Origin: Cavia porcellus
Taxonomy: Eukaryota; Chordata; Mammalia; Rodentia; Caviidae
Direction of reading: 5' to 3'
DNA: 64,000 nucleotides
Assembly (NCBI RefSeq): GCF_034190915.1
Contig: NW_026947485.1
Location: forward strand, 36,283,519 to 36,347,518
The translations under genes and the position numbers were made by a program. Within the stretch, counting starts at the first letter, position 1. Each line of letters opens with the position of its first letter. Positions 20,758 to 31,935 of the stretch are shown here, piece by piece. The notes below the pieces were generated by a model, which saw only the letters and a program-made list of their open reading frames with translations, searched no databases and was not told the DNA's origin.

Positions 20758-22379
20758 GTGTTGTTTATTGTTATTCCTCAAACTTTCATTCTCTTCATGG
20801 GCTCCCCAGTTTCAGGTGAGATTGGGCATGTTTTGGGTGGTATGGCCCCCAGTGTCAAAGGCCCCCTGGCAAGGTCCTATTCAGGATCTGAGGCCCTGGA
20901 GTCAGTTCTGTCCTGCCCATCTGCAGCAGGCAATCTCAAGGATCAGCAGAAAGCTTTTTCTCCATATGACCACTTTGGCCACTAGCTTAATATTTCTGGG
21001 ATACATTTAACCTAACCCTGTGCTCGTTCAGCTGAGTGACTCAGAAAGTCCAGAGGCTACATCATTGTCTCCAATATGGCTCCCGAATTTCACATCCTAC
21101 CAAGCTATACAATTTCCACGAAACTGGTGTTTCAGAACTGGGGCAAAAACAAAAGAAAGCATTCTCGAACAAAAAATCTGCATCTTGACCTACAGTGCAA
21201 CAGAGGGTGCAAATGGCAGCTAGACTGAGACTCCCAACTGCCTGCATCTTTTGTCCCTGACCCCAGAGGCCCTGACGCTTGCTTGCCATTCCTTCTACAC
21301 TCTGTGGTAAAACTTAAGCCTGGGCTCCCTGCTTTCTCTGGGAGGCAAAGAGAATCGAGTAATATTTGGTCTTTACAGCAGGCTGATAAAGCCTCCCAGG
21401 CCCAGTCCTTTGGCAACTAGGCCCCAGTTCCCAGGCTACCCATTAGAGACAGCATAAATGGGCATGAGGGTCTCATTGGCAGCCATGTCTTCTCCTCTTA
21501 TTCTGCCCCTGTAACACTTCTGGGGTCGCATAACCAGACATGAAAGAGCTCTGAAGAACTGGCTGCGTGAAAGACTTTAAAGGGCTCCATGATCATAGCT
21601 CAGTGCTGCAGTCCTCAAATTTACCTCACCACAACCCCTCATCAGCAAGGCTCTCCCTGGGATGCCTCCGAGGATCCTAGAGTTCAAAGCATCTTCTCCT
21701 GTGTCCTTCCTCCTGCCTCCACCATCCTCTGTGCTGCCTGAATTGCTACCAAGTAGGCTGTTATCCTCAGTGATGCTAACTGGCCTTGGTAGATCCTGCT
21801 ATCATCTTCTGCAGTCACTGCCCTGTGTGCTTTCCAGCAGCTCCGTGGGCCTGCTGTGGCCAAGTCCAAGCCCATATGTCTAACTGGGTGTCTCTCTACT
21901 ACATCAGGAGTGAGCAGAGGGGTTATCTGATCAATAGTTCCTGTGACTGCTTCCCAGCACCTGCGATTGTTACCCATTTGCTGTGGGGCTGCAGACAGAG
22001 GACCTGGGGAGGAGCAGCAGCCCTCCTTACCCTCAGTGAAGTCAGGGCCACATTGGCAGATGATGAGGACCCGAAGTTCCCAAAGCTGGGAATCCCCAGG
22101 GTTGTCACCAGAGCTCACTAGGCAGGCAGATGTGAGCTACTGGCAGCCAACAGAGGACTCAGGCTAAGTAGAGGGAGACTGGGTGAGGCCAGGGAGGGCA
22201 GCTCAGAGCAGGACTGCAGATGCAGTGGGTGGACCAGCTGCTCTGTTATGATTTGGTTCCCAGGACCAGACAGTGGGACAAAGTAGGGAAACTGCTTTGT
22301 AGATTCTCCTGATGTCTTCTGGTAATTGTCTGTGGCCCTCCCTCCTTGTATGCAATGTGACTTCTAAAAGATGGCTAAC
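20758..22379. other. unique sequence, nothing recognised
   Basis: About 1.6 kb. Frames of up to 144 codons exist on both strands at 21684-22121 but show no family and mirror each other. I treat them as chance openings in GC-richer sequence. Confidence 0.45.
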
Positions 22380-22590
22380 TTTAGCACAGAGAGGTAAAGG
22401 GAATTTACCTAGCATCACATCTCAGGACTCAGAATATGTACTCCCAAGAAGTAGAGTCACAAACTCAGATGACAAAGGCACTCAGGCTCAGAGAGGTGCA
22501 GTAATTTACCCAAAGTCACACAGCCCATTAGTAGTAGAGCTGGGATGAGAACCCGGTTTTTCTCAGTTTAACGGAGTAAACACTCCGTTC
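22380..22590 (-). mobile_element. MIR SINE fragments, two in tandem
   Basis: The second (about 22470-22590) is clear in reverse: CAGGCTCAGAGAGGTGCAGT, AATTTACCCAAAGTCACACA, GCCCATTAGTAGTAGAGCTG, GGATGAGAACCCGG. The first (about 22380-22440) repeats the same core more weakly: CACAGAGAGGTAAAGGGAAT, TTACCTAGCATCACATCTC. Two insertions or a local duplication would explain this. Confidence 0.72.
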
Positions 22591-23267
22591 CACTCCACAC
22601 CCCCCCCCCCACCGTCATTTTTTCTGGTTCCTTCACCTGCTCCCCTAATTAGCTAGGAAGGAAGGATCTCTCTTGAGACTGGCATCTGCTGGTGCCATCT
22701 GTACCAGATCAGCCTGGTGGTCTCAGGAGGGGGGTAGGACAGAGGCTGGGCATCACTTCAGAGGCAGCTCAGTCATCGCAGCACAGTCACAGCACAGGGG
22801 CTGAATGAAGAGCTGGCTTAGCACAGGCGTAAACTGTGCCTGTCCCCCCAGCCCCCACCCTCTTCCCTGTGTCCTGGGTCTCAGCCAGGCCTTGGGGGAA
22901 AAAATAAATTCCATATGGCTGCTAGCCAGACAGACACCCAGGTTGGCTGAGGATTGGGGAGGGTCAGACAGGGATGCCAGTTAGCATGAGAAAAGAGGGT
23001 GGGGTGTAAATTAGTGGCCTGCATCTCACCAGCTCTGTGCCTGGAATCTGTAATGTGATGCTGGCTCTCTGCAGCGCAGCACCCCACCCTTTGAGGGGAG
23101 CCTGGAGTTCAGTTTTCTCTGAAGCTGGCTCAGAGTCCTGGTACTGCAGTCTTCTTGGTTGCAGCCACATTGAATTCATAAGTCTCTGCCCTCATGGGTA
23201 GGAGCCTCTTCTGCGGGTTCCCATTGTGCTCCCCATACCCCTGAGCTGTCTGCACACTCTTCTGCCT
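22591..23267. other. unique sequence with C11 tract
   Basis: C homopolymer at 22600-22610, then GC-rich unique sequence with no recognised element. Confidence 0.45.
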
Positions 23268-23402
23268 CTCTGCCCAGCCCCAGGGTTTCCAGAGGACTGG
23301 GACTATGCCTTGACACTGTGTTCTTGGGGCTTATTACAGTGCTAAGACTAGGTGCTCATAAAATACTTCTCAAACAAACGAATGAATGAATGAATGAATG
23401 TT
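23268..23402 (+). mobile_element. L2 LINE 3' end
   Basis: Reads as the L2 3' terminus: CCAGAGGACTGGGACTATGC, CTTGACACTGTGTTCTTGGG, GCTTATTACAGTGCTAAGAC, TAGGTGCTCATAAAATACTT, then AATGAATGAATG units. The terminal tetramer has expanded to about five units. Confidence 0.75.
23380..23402. repeat. (GAAT)n short tandem repeat
   Basis: About five GAAT/AATG units at the tail of the L2 end. Confidence 0.9.
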
Positions 23403-23584
23403 TAGCTAACAAACAGGGGAGCCAGGAGATGAGCATGCTAGGGTTTCCAGTGCTAACTGACCGAGACTAGAATTCTGCTAATACATGGAACTGTGTGCTT
23501 TTTATTCATGGGCTTGAATTCAGTCACAATCAAATGCATATCTCTGATTTGTAAGCCCTTGAAACCAAGACCCCGGTCAATAAA
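23403..23584. other. unique sequence
   Basis: No element recognised. Confidence 0.4.
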
Positions 23585-23700
23585 GTACCAGGGGCCAGGC
23601 ATTGTCTTAGGCACTGAACTGGTCATCAAATGAAAGAGACAGATTCCCTGACCTTGAGTGCTTCAGTCTGGTGGAGAACACAGATTTACCACCTGCTGTT
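23585..23700 (-). mobile_element. L2 LINE 3' fragment
   Basis: Reverse L2 3' end: CCAGGGGCCAGGCATTGTCT, TAGGCACTGAACTGG, AGACAGATTCCCTGACCTTG and AGTGCTTCAGTCTGGTGGAG, matching 'GTGCCAGGCACTGTGCTAGG' through 'CAGTCCCTGCCCTCAAGG' and 'CTCACAGTCTAGTGGGG'. It may run further right. Confidence 0.65.
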
Positions 23701-24180
23701 GAGTGGGTAGAGGCTGCAGAGTGGTGATGAGTGGAGAGATAGACAGGGGTACTGACAGAGGCAAGCATGAGCTCCCTGGGAAGCATAAGTGGATATTTCC
23801 AAAAGAAACAGGTGGAGAGGGGCAGGACACAGCCAGAGAAGATTCAAAGAAAGAAAGTGAAGCCTGCGTGGGAATCTGTCATTGTTTTGTGTGCTGGAGG
23901 AGGGGAGGGCAGAAGGTGATATGCAGCATCTTCATGCCAACCCAAGAAAGAGGGTCTTCCCTGGAGCCAGCCCAGGCCTGAGTGTTGGAACAGATGTAGA
24001 GGTATGTCGGGGCACTGTTGGACTTTTGTGAATAACACTGACTATCTTGTCTGCTGAGCAGCCCAGGATTCCATAGGACTCTAGCATCTACTCCCTGATG
24101 TGAGGTGCTTGGGTCTGAACATGACCAGAACAGCCGTGGTGGATGACACAGCTACAGCCTCCGACAGCGGGGCCCACCGA
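23701..24180. other. unique sequence, nothing recognised
   Basis: Purine-rich in parts (23809-23862). No gene or element named. Confidence 0.4.
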
Positions 24181-24240
24181 GAGGACTGGAGAGGACTGGA
24201 GAGGGTTGGAGAGGGCTGGAGAGGGCTGGAGGCTGGCTGG
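24181..24240. repeat. 10-bp minisatellite, five units
   Basis: Five consecutive 10-mers with consensus GAGRRYTGGA: GAGGACTGGA twice, GAGGGTTGGA once, GAGGGCTGGA twice. A truncated GGCTGGCTGG follows. It is a small G-rich tandem array. Confidence 0.95.
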
Positions 24241-24387
24241 TGCTGCTGAGTAACCTCAGTGCAGGCACATATCACATGTAGTTCTGAGTTCTCCACCACA
24301 AAAGAACACCGAGGCCAAACACCATTGACATCTGTCCACAGCATCAGTGACCAGTGAGCACTTGCTACCTTGGAGCATGGTGATTGT
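24241..24387. other. unique sequence
   Basis: Spacer between the minisatellite and the G-rich tract; no element seen. Confidence 0.4.
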
Positions 24388-24423
24388 GGGGCAGGCCCAG
24401 GGGATTGCGGGGTGGGGTGGGGG
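24388..24423 (+). other. G-quadruplex candidate
   Basis: Five G runs: 24388-24391, 24400-24403, 24409-24412, 24414-24417 and 24419-24423. The last three have single-T loops (GCGGGGTGGGGTGGGGGC). Runs and loops meet the usual quadruplex rule. Confidence 0.7.
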
Positions 24424-24469
24424 CTGGAAGGAATTGGAGGACATGCTCAGAGAAATGATAGCTCTTCTT

Positions 24470-24487
24470 TTTTTTTTTTTTTTTTTT
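24470..24487. repeat. T homopolymer
   Basis: About 18 T residues, with no SINE body attached on either side. Confidence 0.9.
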
Positions 24488-24594
24488 AACAGTTTGAGCC
24501 TAGAGAACAACTAATAGTCTAAGAAAGTCCATGGGGCTTTTTTGTTTTTTGTCCCTGCCCCTCATGCATCCTATTCCTGTCTTCATTCATACCC

Positions 24595-24705
24595 TGCTTG
24601 TTAATGGATACAGTATGTGCCGAAGTGTGCTGTGCACCAGGCCTGGAGCCTGTCCACAAGGAACTTACTGTCTACGAGCGGGGCACAAATGCAAGCAAGT
24701 GATGC
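24595..24705 (-). mobile_element. L2 LINE 3' fragment
   Basis: Diverged reverse L2 end: ACAGTATGTGCCGAAGTGTG, CACCAGGCCTGGAGCCTG, TCCACAAGGAACTTACTGTC, TACGAGCGGGGCAC. The order matches 'TACTATGTGCCAGGCACTG' to 'CAAGGAGCTCACAGTCTAG'. Confidence 0.55.
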
Positions 24706-27368
24706 CCAGGTGTTGCCATGCATGCCAGTGCCAGGCTTCTTTTGTTGCACTGCTGACTTTGGACTGCAAAAACTACTGTCTTGGCTGAGGAGAGCACTGA
24801 GCAACATGGGCAGGAGACTTCAGGCAGAAAGAAGAGAGGTTGTAGGTTTACTCTACAGGTTCCTCATGCCACCAGTAGCCTGGGCTAACTGTGTCCTTTG
24901 CTGGACACAGTTGTGTGCACAGTTTGTGTCCTAAGCATGGCCTGCCTGTCTGACTTCATTCAATAGCCATTCTTGTCCTTTAGTTCTCCAGGTCAAAATA
25001 GAGAGTGTGATTGTCCCCTAGTTCTCCTGAGGGAGCCATGCAAGGAGTAGAATCTTTGAGCAGAAGCCATCCACACTAGCAGAAAATTTACTCAGAGTGG
25101 TGCCACTATCCTCTGTGACACTCTTCGCTGGTCTCTCCTTCATCCTCATAGAGACATAAGAATGGATAAGATCAAGGAAGATAAGTGGCTGTCCCTTATT
25201 CTAGTCTTCTTTGCTTGGGGTTTGATGCTAGACATCCTTCCTTGCATTTCCCACATCTTGTCCTTCTGATGCCATATCCGAGAGTGACCACCACTGCCCC
25301 CAACAGCTGCCCGCACCTGCTCTGCTTGTCACGTGAAACTCCTTCATGCTGATAGCTGGATGCATGTCATCCTTCCCATGATGCTCACTGCTTTTATGGA
25401 AGGGACCAGAAACAAGGACCACATTACCCCTTTCTTTGTTTAGAGGGAAAAGGATGAGGACAAGAAAGAAGCTTCCTAAGACTGCCAAACTTGAGAGAAA
25501 TAACTGGAGCTGGCTCTCCATGTCACTCCACAGGGTTCTCTGCTCCCTGGCTTTTGAGTCACCACCAAAGAATTTCCTTTCTTATTATAGACATCATTTT
25601 CCAAAACTGAAAGCACAAAAGCAGAAAGGAAAAAAAGCCATTGCCCAACTCATATCTGACCAGTGTGAGGAAGTAGAAACTAAACTGAATTTTCCAGGGT
25701 TCTCACGTGCGTGCTGAAATGCCAGGAGCACACAGGGAGCTCACAAGGTCACACAGGGAGTTTCTCAGGAAACACTCAGGGTGGGGGTTGTGGTGGCCGA
25801 TGTGGGACAAAGACGTGGGGACCTTGCTCTGCTCTGTTTGGAGGCTCAGTTTGTCAGAAAGAGAAAGTAAGTGACAGCTGTGTTTAGAGCAGTGCCTTGA
25901 AGATAAGGCTCCCCCAGCAGGTCACCACCTCTGCTTTGAGCTGGTGTAAACTTTTTCCCCTCTCAAGGGTGAAAGCACCTGACAAAAGGAAACTCCATTA
26001 TGGAGCATGGAATAGTAAAGGCAGGGTCTTCCAGAGTTGAGAGAGAGGAAAGAAGGGGGCAGATCTTAGAAGCCTCTTGCTTAAATTGGTCCCATCTTAA
26101 ATTCCATAACTTTAAAGTCAAGACAGCTCCTATGTTAGCCCCCATGAAGCTAGCGTGCCTCAACAGAAGCAATTATGTGACAGTCATGCAGACTTGCTCT
26201 CCAAAGGATCGAGTGGTTGGAACTCCTAAGCTGGTGAAGATACATAGCAAAGGCCAGAAGAAATGTGTTAAACAGGGGCCATTTTTTCTGAAACAAAATC
26301 CAGAGTTAAAGTAGAAAATTTATGATACATTTTGAGTACAGACATTGTCATTGCCATGGAATATCTAATGGTTGAGGTTAATAAAAACCATTGGCTCACA
26401 AAACATCACCTTTCTTTGTTCTCTCAGGAATTCTAATGAGATAGATGATTTTGAGCAGACAATTAATGATGGAGGCCTCAGTTTTGAAAGTCTCCCTGGT
26501 TCTTGCATTAGATGAAATGGGAAAAGGTCCTTGACGGACCCAACGAAGGGTCATGCAGCAGGTATGACAAGGAGGTGAGGAGGGACTCGAGAGTGTCTGT
26601 ACCTAGTGTGCAACTGGAGATACGTCTTTCTCATGAGTGCATTGCAGAGTCCTTGCAACTTCCTTTAGCTGGGCTAATGCGGCTGTGCTTTTTCTCTGCA
26701 CTCACATGCACGTGTAGTATTTTAATTAAGGATTGGCCTGCTCCTCAGTGGGAACTGATTGGAGCTGGTCTGCAGCCCCAGAAAGAACCAATAGACAATG
26801 GGAGGAGGGAGTGCAAAAGAAGCCCAGGAGCTTCCAGCCTCTCTGGCTCTGTGCCGGAGACAGAATAAATTAGGGACAAGGTTCCAACTGAGGGCACAGA
26901 ACCCTGGTGACTGATAATCAACTCCTTGTAGCCAGTCAACCAGCCGAACAGACAGGATCTAAATAAACATGCTACTGTCTCCCATCAGGACGGCCCCACT
27001 CCAAGATATAGACTCAAGCCGTCTCCAACGCCCTGACCTTGGATTCCCCACTTCACCCTGCGAAGTGCCCCATTTTCTGATATCAGGTTCAATACCATCT
27101 CTCATCCTTTATGCTTACTCTGCTAACCTTATTTTGGCCTTATTTATCCAGGAGCATCTAAGCCAGGGAGTCATCTGGCCACAGATGGGCTGTCTCTCCT
27201 GTAGGCTTTTCCTCTTTTCCATTCCTGCCCAGTCTCCCAGTTCCTATAAAATAATTCAACCTGAAGACTGCTGAGCACCTGTCTTTCACTCTCCTTCTTA
27301 GTTAGGACATTTCTACATGCAGTGCTTACCCAAAGATACTGTGAGGTTGGATGTGAAGCCAGCTTTTG
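24706..27368. other. unique sequence, about 2.7 kb
   Basis: I recognise no repeat or gene. Sub-blocks of note: 26420-26500 is AT-rich with GACAATTAATGATGG (about 26458). 26716-26800 carries TTTTAATTAAGGATTGGCC with CCAAT/ATTGG words (about 26721-26795), which could be regulatory. A frame of 104 codons at 26000-26314 is lysine-rich but has no family I know. Confidence 0.4.
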
Positions 27369-27405
27369 AAATCTGTTAACCCCAGGGCCTGGGGTTAACA
27401 GATTT
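27369..27405. repeat. 37-bp near-perfect palindrome
   Basis: Left arm AAATCTGTTAACCCCAGG (27369-27386), one G at 27387, and right arm CCTGGGGTTAACAGATTT (27388-27405), an exact 18-bp reverse complement. Either DNA strand or an RNA copy could fold into a hairpin. It lies just left of a MER5A-like element and includes two GTTAAC half-sites of HNF1/POU type. Confidence 0.95.
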
Positions 27406-27419
27406 AAGAATATGTCAGA

Positions 27420-27600
27420 TGTTAACATGCATGCAAATCACATGGGGATTTTGTCTGCAAATGCAGATTCTGCTTTGATAGATCTGCGAGTGGGGCCTGA
27501 GATTCTGCTTTTCTCACCACTCCCACATTATACTGATTCTCCAACTCCTTGAATCACACACGGGGTCCCAAAGGTCCAGCCTGGCACTGTTCATACTGTG
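27420..27600 (+). mobile_element. MER5A-like hAT fragment
   Basis: Follows MER5A: AACATGCATGCAAATCACAT, GGGGATTTTGTCTGCAAATG, CAGATTCTGCTTTGATAG, GGGGCCTGAGATTCTGCTTT, then a diverged 3' part. MER5A is a non-autonomous hAT-Charlie DNA transposon with no coding capacity. Confidence 0.75.
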
Positions 27601-27850
27601 GTCTGTGTGCTGTTAGTTAATGGTGTGCTCTAAGATAGGTACAAACTTTAAGCATTTAAAAATTCATCTAGCAATTTGATACTGCTGCAACATCCTAGAG
27701 TATGGTTGGTAAATTTGTTTTGTGGTTTTACACTTTACCTTTCTACCATTTGTTTTTCTGGTACTTGACAAAAGTCTCCATATACGATGGCTTAGAAGTT
27801 TTGCAGAACAGCTCTATATTACAATGGTTTGAAGAACCCTGGAGTAGGTG
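27601..27850. other. possible second hAT-like element
   Basis: AT-rich, with GTGGTCTGTGTGCTG near the left end and ATGGTTTGAAGAACCCTGG at 27822-27840, like the end of a hAT element. No family assigned. Confidence 0.3.
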
Positions 27851-28829
27851 ATGTCAAACCTGCCTTGTATTCTCTGAAATTCTCTTATGTTCTACAGTGC
27901 ATGCACAAAAAGCATCCTGTTTTGGGTGACAGAGCCCAGGGATTATGATCCCTGTTGTGAACTTCCAGCCAGGTTTTCTGGCATAATTTCACCATGCCTG
28001 TTTTCCAAGTTCAGCTCTGTTTTCCTTCTGAGGCAGAATTCTGGGTATCTCAGACAAAGGTTTAACTTATCAGACACCAATGCCAGGAAATACCAAGAGA
28101 CAGGCTGCCGGAGATCCTCTAAGCATCACATCCTAAGGTGTCTGCACCAAGACTGGGTGACCTCTCTCTCTTTGTCCCTTAGCAAGATTTCACTCCACTG
28201 TGGCAACCATCTGGTCCACTTCTGAGAAAGAAAAAGCCAGACCACTGCCCAGGCCAGTGAAAAGTTTTCCTGCCTGTGTGCTCACTGGGGAGGGCTTGGT
28301 GTTAATGCAGTCATCATGGGAATGGGGCCAGCTGGAACCCACCCATGACTGACCTGTGGTCATTTGGCTGCTGGAGGGAATGGTCAGAATGCAAACAGTC
28401 TAGTTTTCTCTCTGTAGCGGCTGCCTCTGTTGTTCTTGGACCACTGTGGGCTGTCATGTATGCTGGATAGGCCTCCTAGGGGTGACCCTGGAGTTGGAGA
28501 ACTGCCAGGTCTCCTTTCCATCTCACCCATGTCCTCCCATCTTCAGCCTTGGTGCCCAGTCCAGTGCTGGGCAGCACAACAGCCCTCCCTCTGAATGCCT
28601 TTTGACTGATTTGGTTTCTAGTACTTCTCTTTTTGGAGCCACAGGTAATCCCTCAAGCATAGCTACTCCATGGATCATCTTACCATCTTTACTAAATGCT
28701 GAGTTTAAAACTCACAGAGAAAAGGAGTTGATACTGAATAAACAAGTCTTCTTACATCCCTTGGAAATCAGCCACTCCAGTGTTCAAAAAGGTATGATTT
28801 CAGTTAGGCCCAGATTTAATTAATGGTTA
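27851..28829. other. unique sequence, nothing recognised
   Basis: A frame of 125 codons at 28446-28823 has no recognisable domain and no supporting exon signals. Confidence 0.4.
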
Positions 28830-28912
28830 GATTTTGATTTGTGCTTCTGATTTATTGCATGACCTTAAGCTTCCTTTAACCTTCGATTTGTAAAATTTGT
28901 TGAGTGCCAAGC
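28830..28912 (+). mobile_element. weak MIR fragment
   Basis: TGATTTATTGCATGACCTTA, AGCTTCCTTTAACCTTCGAT and TTGTAAAATTTGTTGAG resemble the MIR core around 'GTGTGACCTTGGGCAAGTTACTTAACC'. Diverged. Confidence 0.4.
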
Positions 28913-29253
28913 TGAACACAAGAGGATTTGTGAGAGTGTGCATGTTGGTGTGAAGGCACACTCACCTTTGTATATAAAGGGATAGTTGATGAGATGCAGA
29001 TTTTTAATTTTTGCTTGCAGGGAGAGAGAAGGTCTGTCCTACCCTGGTTGTTCCTCTTCGCTATCTAAGACACATGCCACTACATACATAGTTTACCATG
29101 AGAGCTGTCTGGGACTAAGTGTGCTATCCACATCAGAGATCACAAGCAAAGCTATTTGGTTGATCCAGGATTTGAACCCATGGATGTGTCTCATTAGTCC
29201 TTGTCCAATAGCTAAGAACTTTTAGACATTTTGTGAAACTGAATTTTAGTACA
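28913..29253. other. unique sequence
   Basis: No element recognised. Confidence 0.4.
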
Positions 29254-29628
29254 TGTTAAGGTTTAGATACAAAATATTCCCCCACATTTTCATGCACTCA
29301 AAGGTGGGCTTTGGGAAGGTGATTAGAACACTGGGATAGTTTAGGGGACTTGCTGTTAGGAGGTTGGAGAAGGTTAGAGGAGTTGGATCGCTGACAGCGT
29401 GATCAGGAAGGGTGTATCTTCCTCCCCAGCTCCTCTGTTCTCTCTTTTCTTCCTGTTTGCTGTAGTATGAGCAGCTTTCCTCTGCCTAGCTCCTCCCACT
29501 ATGCTGTTTCAGTTTGAAGTCGGGGATTATGGCCTGAAACTCCTAAAAATCATGAGCCCAGTTACACTTCTCCTTTAAGCCCTAGGACTGGGTATTGTAT
29601 CTCAGTGATGAAGAAAGTGACTAAGACC
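29254..29628 (+). mobile_element. MaLR (MST-like) solo LTR, near full length
   Basis: Starts TGTTAAGGTTTAGATACAAA, then AAAGGTGGGCTTTGGGAAGG, TGATTAGAACACTGGGATAG, 'CTCTGCCTAGCTCCTCCCAC' and 'TATGGCCTGAAACTCCTAAA'. It ends GTATCTCAGTGATGAAGAAA and GTGACTAAGACC. The TG start, about 375-bp length and matching end mark an almost complete LTR of the ERVL-MaLR class without an internal region. Confidence 0.78.
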
Positions 29629-30939
29629 ACACAATTACTAGAACTAGGATAAGGGAAAAGGAGGCTTTGTGTCCTTATCTGCAGACCATGACCTTGGGCA
29701 CTAAAAGGACTTGCCTTTGGTTACTGTCTGCCACCAGTCTCTGCTCTTCCCTCACTTACAGATTCCACAGAGTAACAATTACTCTGCAGGTCTTTTCTGT
29801 AGCTGTTAACCAACCAGAAGGACTTAGAGCTGTCTGGGTTCATTTAGTGTGCTGTTGGCCTTGGCTGTTGAAAATGGAAACAGGTGAACCAGCATCTATC
29901 TCAACATGATCCCACTCCTACCTCACAGCTCAAATCATGCTGCCTTGAGCCCTTAGGGCAGGTTTCTGAAAGTGTCTCTCTGCCAGGTTAGGTCTCTTAT
30001 GGGGCACGTGTGGATATAGGATTACAGGCATGTTCGACCCCTGTGGTGTCGACACTAGTCAGCTTTAGCAAGACCCACTGAGTCCCACATCAGAACATGG
30101 TTGCCTCTAGGATCCAGTTTATTTCTTTCCTGATATGATAAAATAATCTTGTTACTTGTGCCACCAAGTCACCTGTGTAGTGGTAGTGGCTAGTGTGCCC
30201 ATAAGGCAGAAAGGATGGAGTCTACCTTACTGAAGCAGTAATTACTCAGGGCTCACAACCCTATGAGCATCTGCAGGAAATAAAGAAAGAGGAAGATGGA
30301 AATATATGCCAAGGCTGATCCTGGGTGCAAAAGCTTAGTTAGCAGCTAGTGAAGGATAGCATCCAAAAATGTTAGTCAGGGTTTCCCAGTCTTCTTTCTT
30401 TAAAACTGATCACAACCAGGCTTGAGTGATGTCTCCACATCCAGCGTGGTATATGAAGAGTAGACAAGGAGGTGAGAACATGTACACTCCCATAATATCT
30501 TTCAGCTCACTGGGAAAATTGAATCTAGTAAAGAAAGCATGAAAGCAAGATATAAAATCAGACTGTTGCAGCTGTAGGTAAATGCAAAGCTGCGGATCTG
30601 CTCTGTTGCTAGCCACCCCCTGCTAAGCTCCAAGCAGTGTCTGTGAGGTACACAGCCATGCTGTTCTCATCAGCATGTGCTATACATTTCTGGCCTGTGG
30701 GTAGCCGTGGGCCAGGAGGGCTCTTGAGGATCTTTGTTGGTGTGATTGCTCTGGAAATGCATCTCAAAGCTGGAGATGTGGTTAGAGGATACTCTCCTTT
30801 TGCTGATTCTCCATATACTAGGGGGTGAGGTTCAACACAAACTGTCTACCCCTGGATAGGGACCAGTACACCAGGCACCAAAAGGAGTTGAAAAGTGTTA
30901 TAAACAGTTGGTGAGAAATGAGTCCCAGGAGTGTGCCAT
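29629..30939. other. unique sequence, nothing recognised
   Basis: About 1.3 kb with no named element. A MIR-like scrap (CCACACAATTACTAGAACTA, about 29627-29646) is too short to call. Confidence 0.4.
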
Positions 30940-31480
30940 GAAACTGGCTCTATTTGCATTTAAACCTGACTGTTGGGAATTCGAACTAGTGCAGCACTCT
31001 TAGAAAACAATTCATAAGTAAATATTTAGTGAGAGCCTTAAAAATACTCAAATTCTTTGAACTACTGGTAATTTTATAGGAATCAAATCTAAATTTTAAA
31101 AAAGGGTGCTAATCACCGAGATACATATTTCAGCATTATTTAGCATATCGAGAATTGGAATTGATCTAAGCTCCCATTTATAGGGGAATGGTTAAATAGA
31201 GTTAGTATATTATGCAGGCGTTGAAAATTTAGTCTTGAAAGGCCAATCTTGTGACTGAGTCTTATGCGATAATTTTAAGTGAAAAAGCATGATACAATTA
31301 AAGCTTTCTATACTGCATAAAGTAAAAATTGGAAAGAGATCTACCAAAATCCTAACTGTAGTTGTGTTTGAAAAATGAAATAAAATAGGCTCTAGTTATT
31401 TTTTTAATCCATCTGCATTTTCCTACACCTTAATGAACATCTATTACTTTTATAAGGGGGCAAATAAAATGTTAAAAAAA
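30940..31480 (+). mobile_element. old L1 (L1ME/HAL1-like) 3' end
   Basis: Runs through the ORF2 tail and 3' UTR: GTGCAGCACTCTTAGAAAAC, TTTCAGCATTATTTAGCATA, TATAGGGGAATGGTTAAATA, TATTATGCAGGCGTTGAAAA, AATTTTAAGTGAAAAAGCAT, then ACATCTATTACTTTTATAAG and an A-rich tail. Reading frames are destroyed. Confidence 0.82.
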
Positions 31481-31894
31481 AACAGAATCCCAGAGAATTT
31501 TTGAGGTGTGATGGCAAAGATGCTTTAAGATGTCATTGTCAAATGCAACCAGCCAGTCAGTTAACTCAGCAGTAAAGGGCCTTTTTCTGAGTGAGTGGTT
31601 GTGTTGTTTGGTGGCTCAGTCTTCTCATGACACACACAAGAAGAGGGATAGGATGTGAGTGGAGGCACAGGCACGAACCTTCCTCCTCTGGTTGGATAAG
31701 TCCGGCAGCCAACTAGAATTTATTAAAGACTCCTTGTTTTGAATAAAAGATGATACTAACAGAAGCGCAAGGAAAATTACTGCTCGTAAGAATTTGCATT
31801 CCTATGTAGGGAAAAGACACTTAGATGTATAAATAAAAACAGTTCAAGATCATGATAATATAGAAGTAGCTCCATTTGTATATTTGTATATTTG

Positions 31895-31901
<7 letters not shown>
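31481..31901. other. unique sequence
   Basis: No element recognised. Confidence 0.4.
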
Positions 31902-31934
<33 letters not shown>

Positions 31935-31935
31935 A
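31902..31935. repeat. (AT)n microsatellite
   Basis: About 13 AT units, then an imperfect GTATATAAATA end; a TG-rich lead-in lies at 31876-31901. Prone to cruciform formation and length variation. Confidence 0.9.

Noticed and set aside
24470..24487. T18 run as the tail of a reverse SINE
   Set aside because: No B1 or ID body follows on the right; it is treated as a plain homopolymer.
26000..26314. Lysine-rich 104-codon frame as a possible ribosomal-protein pseudogene
   Set aside because: No run of residues matches a ribosomal protein I recognise, and there is no poly-A tail or target duplication.
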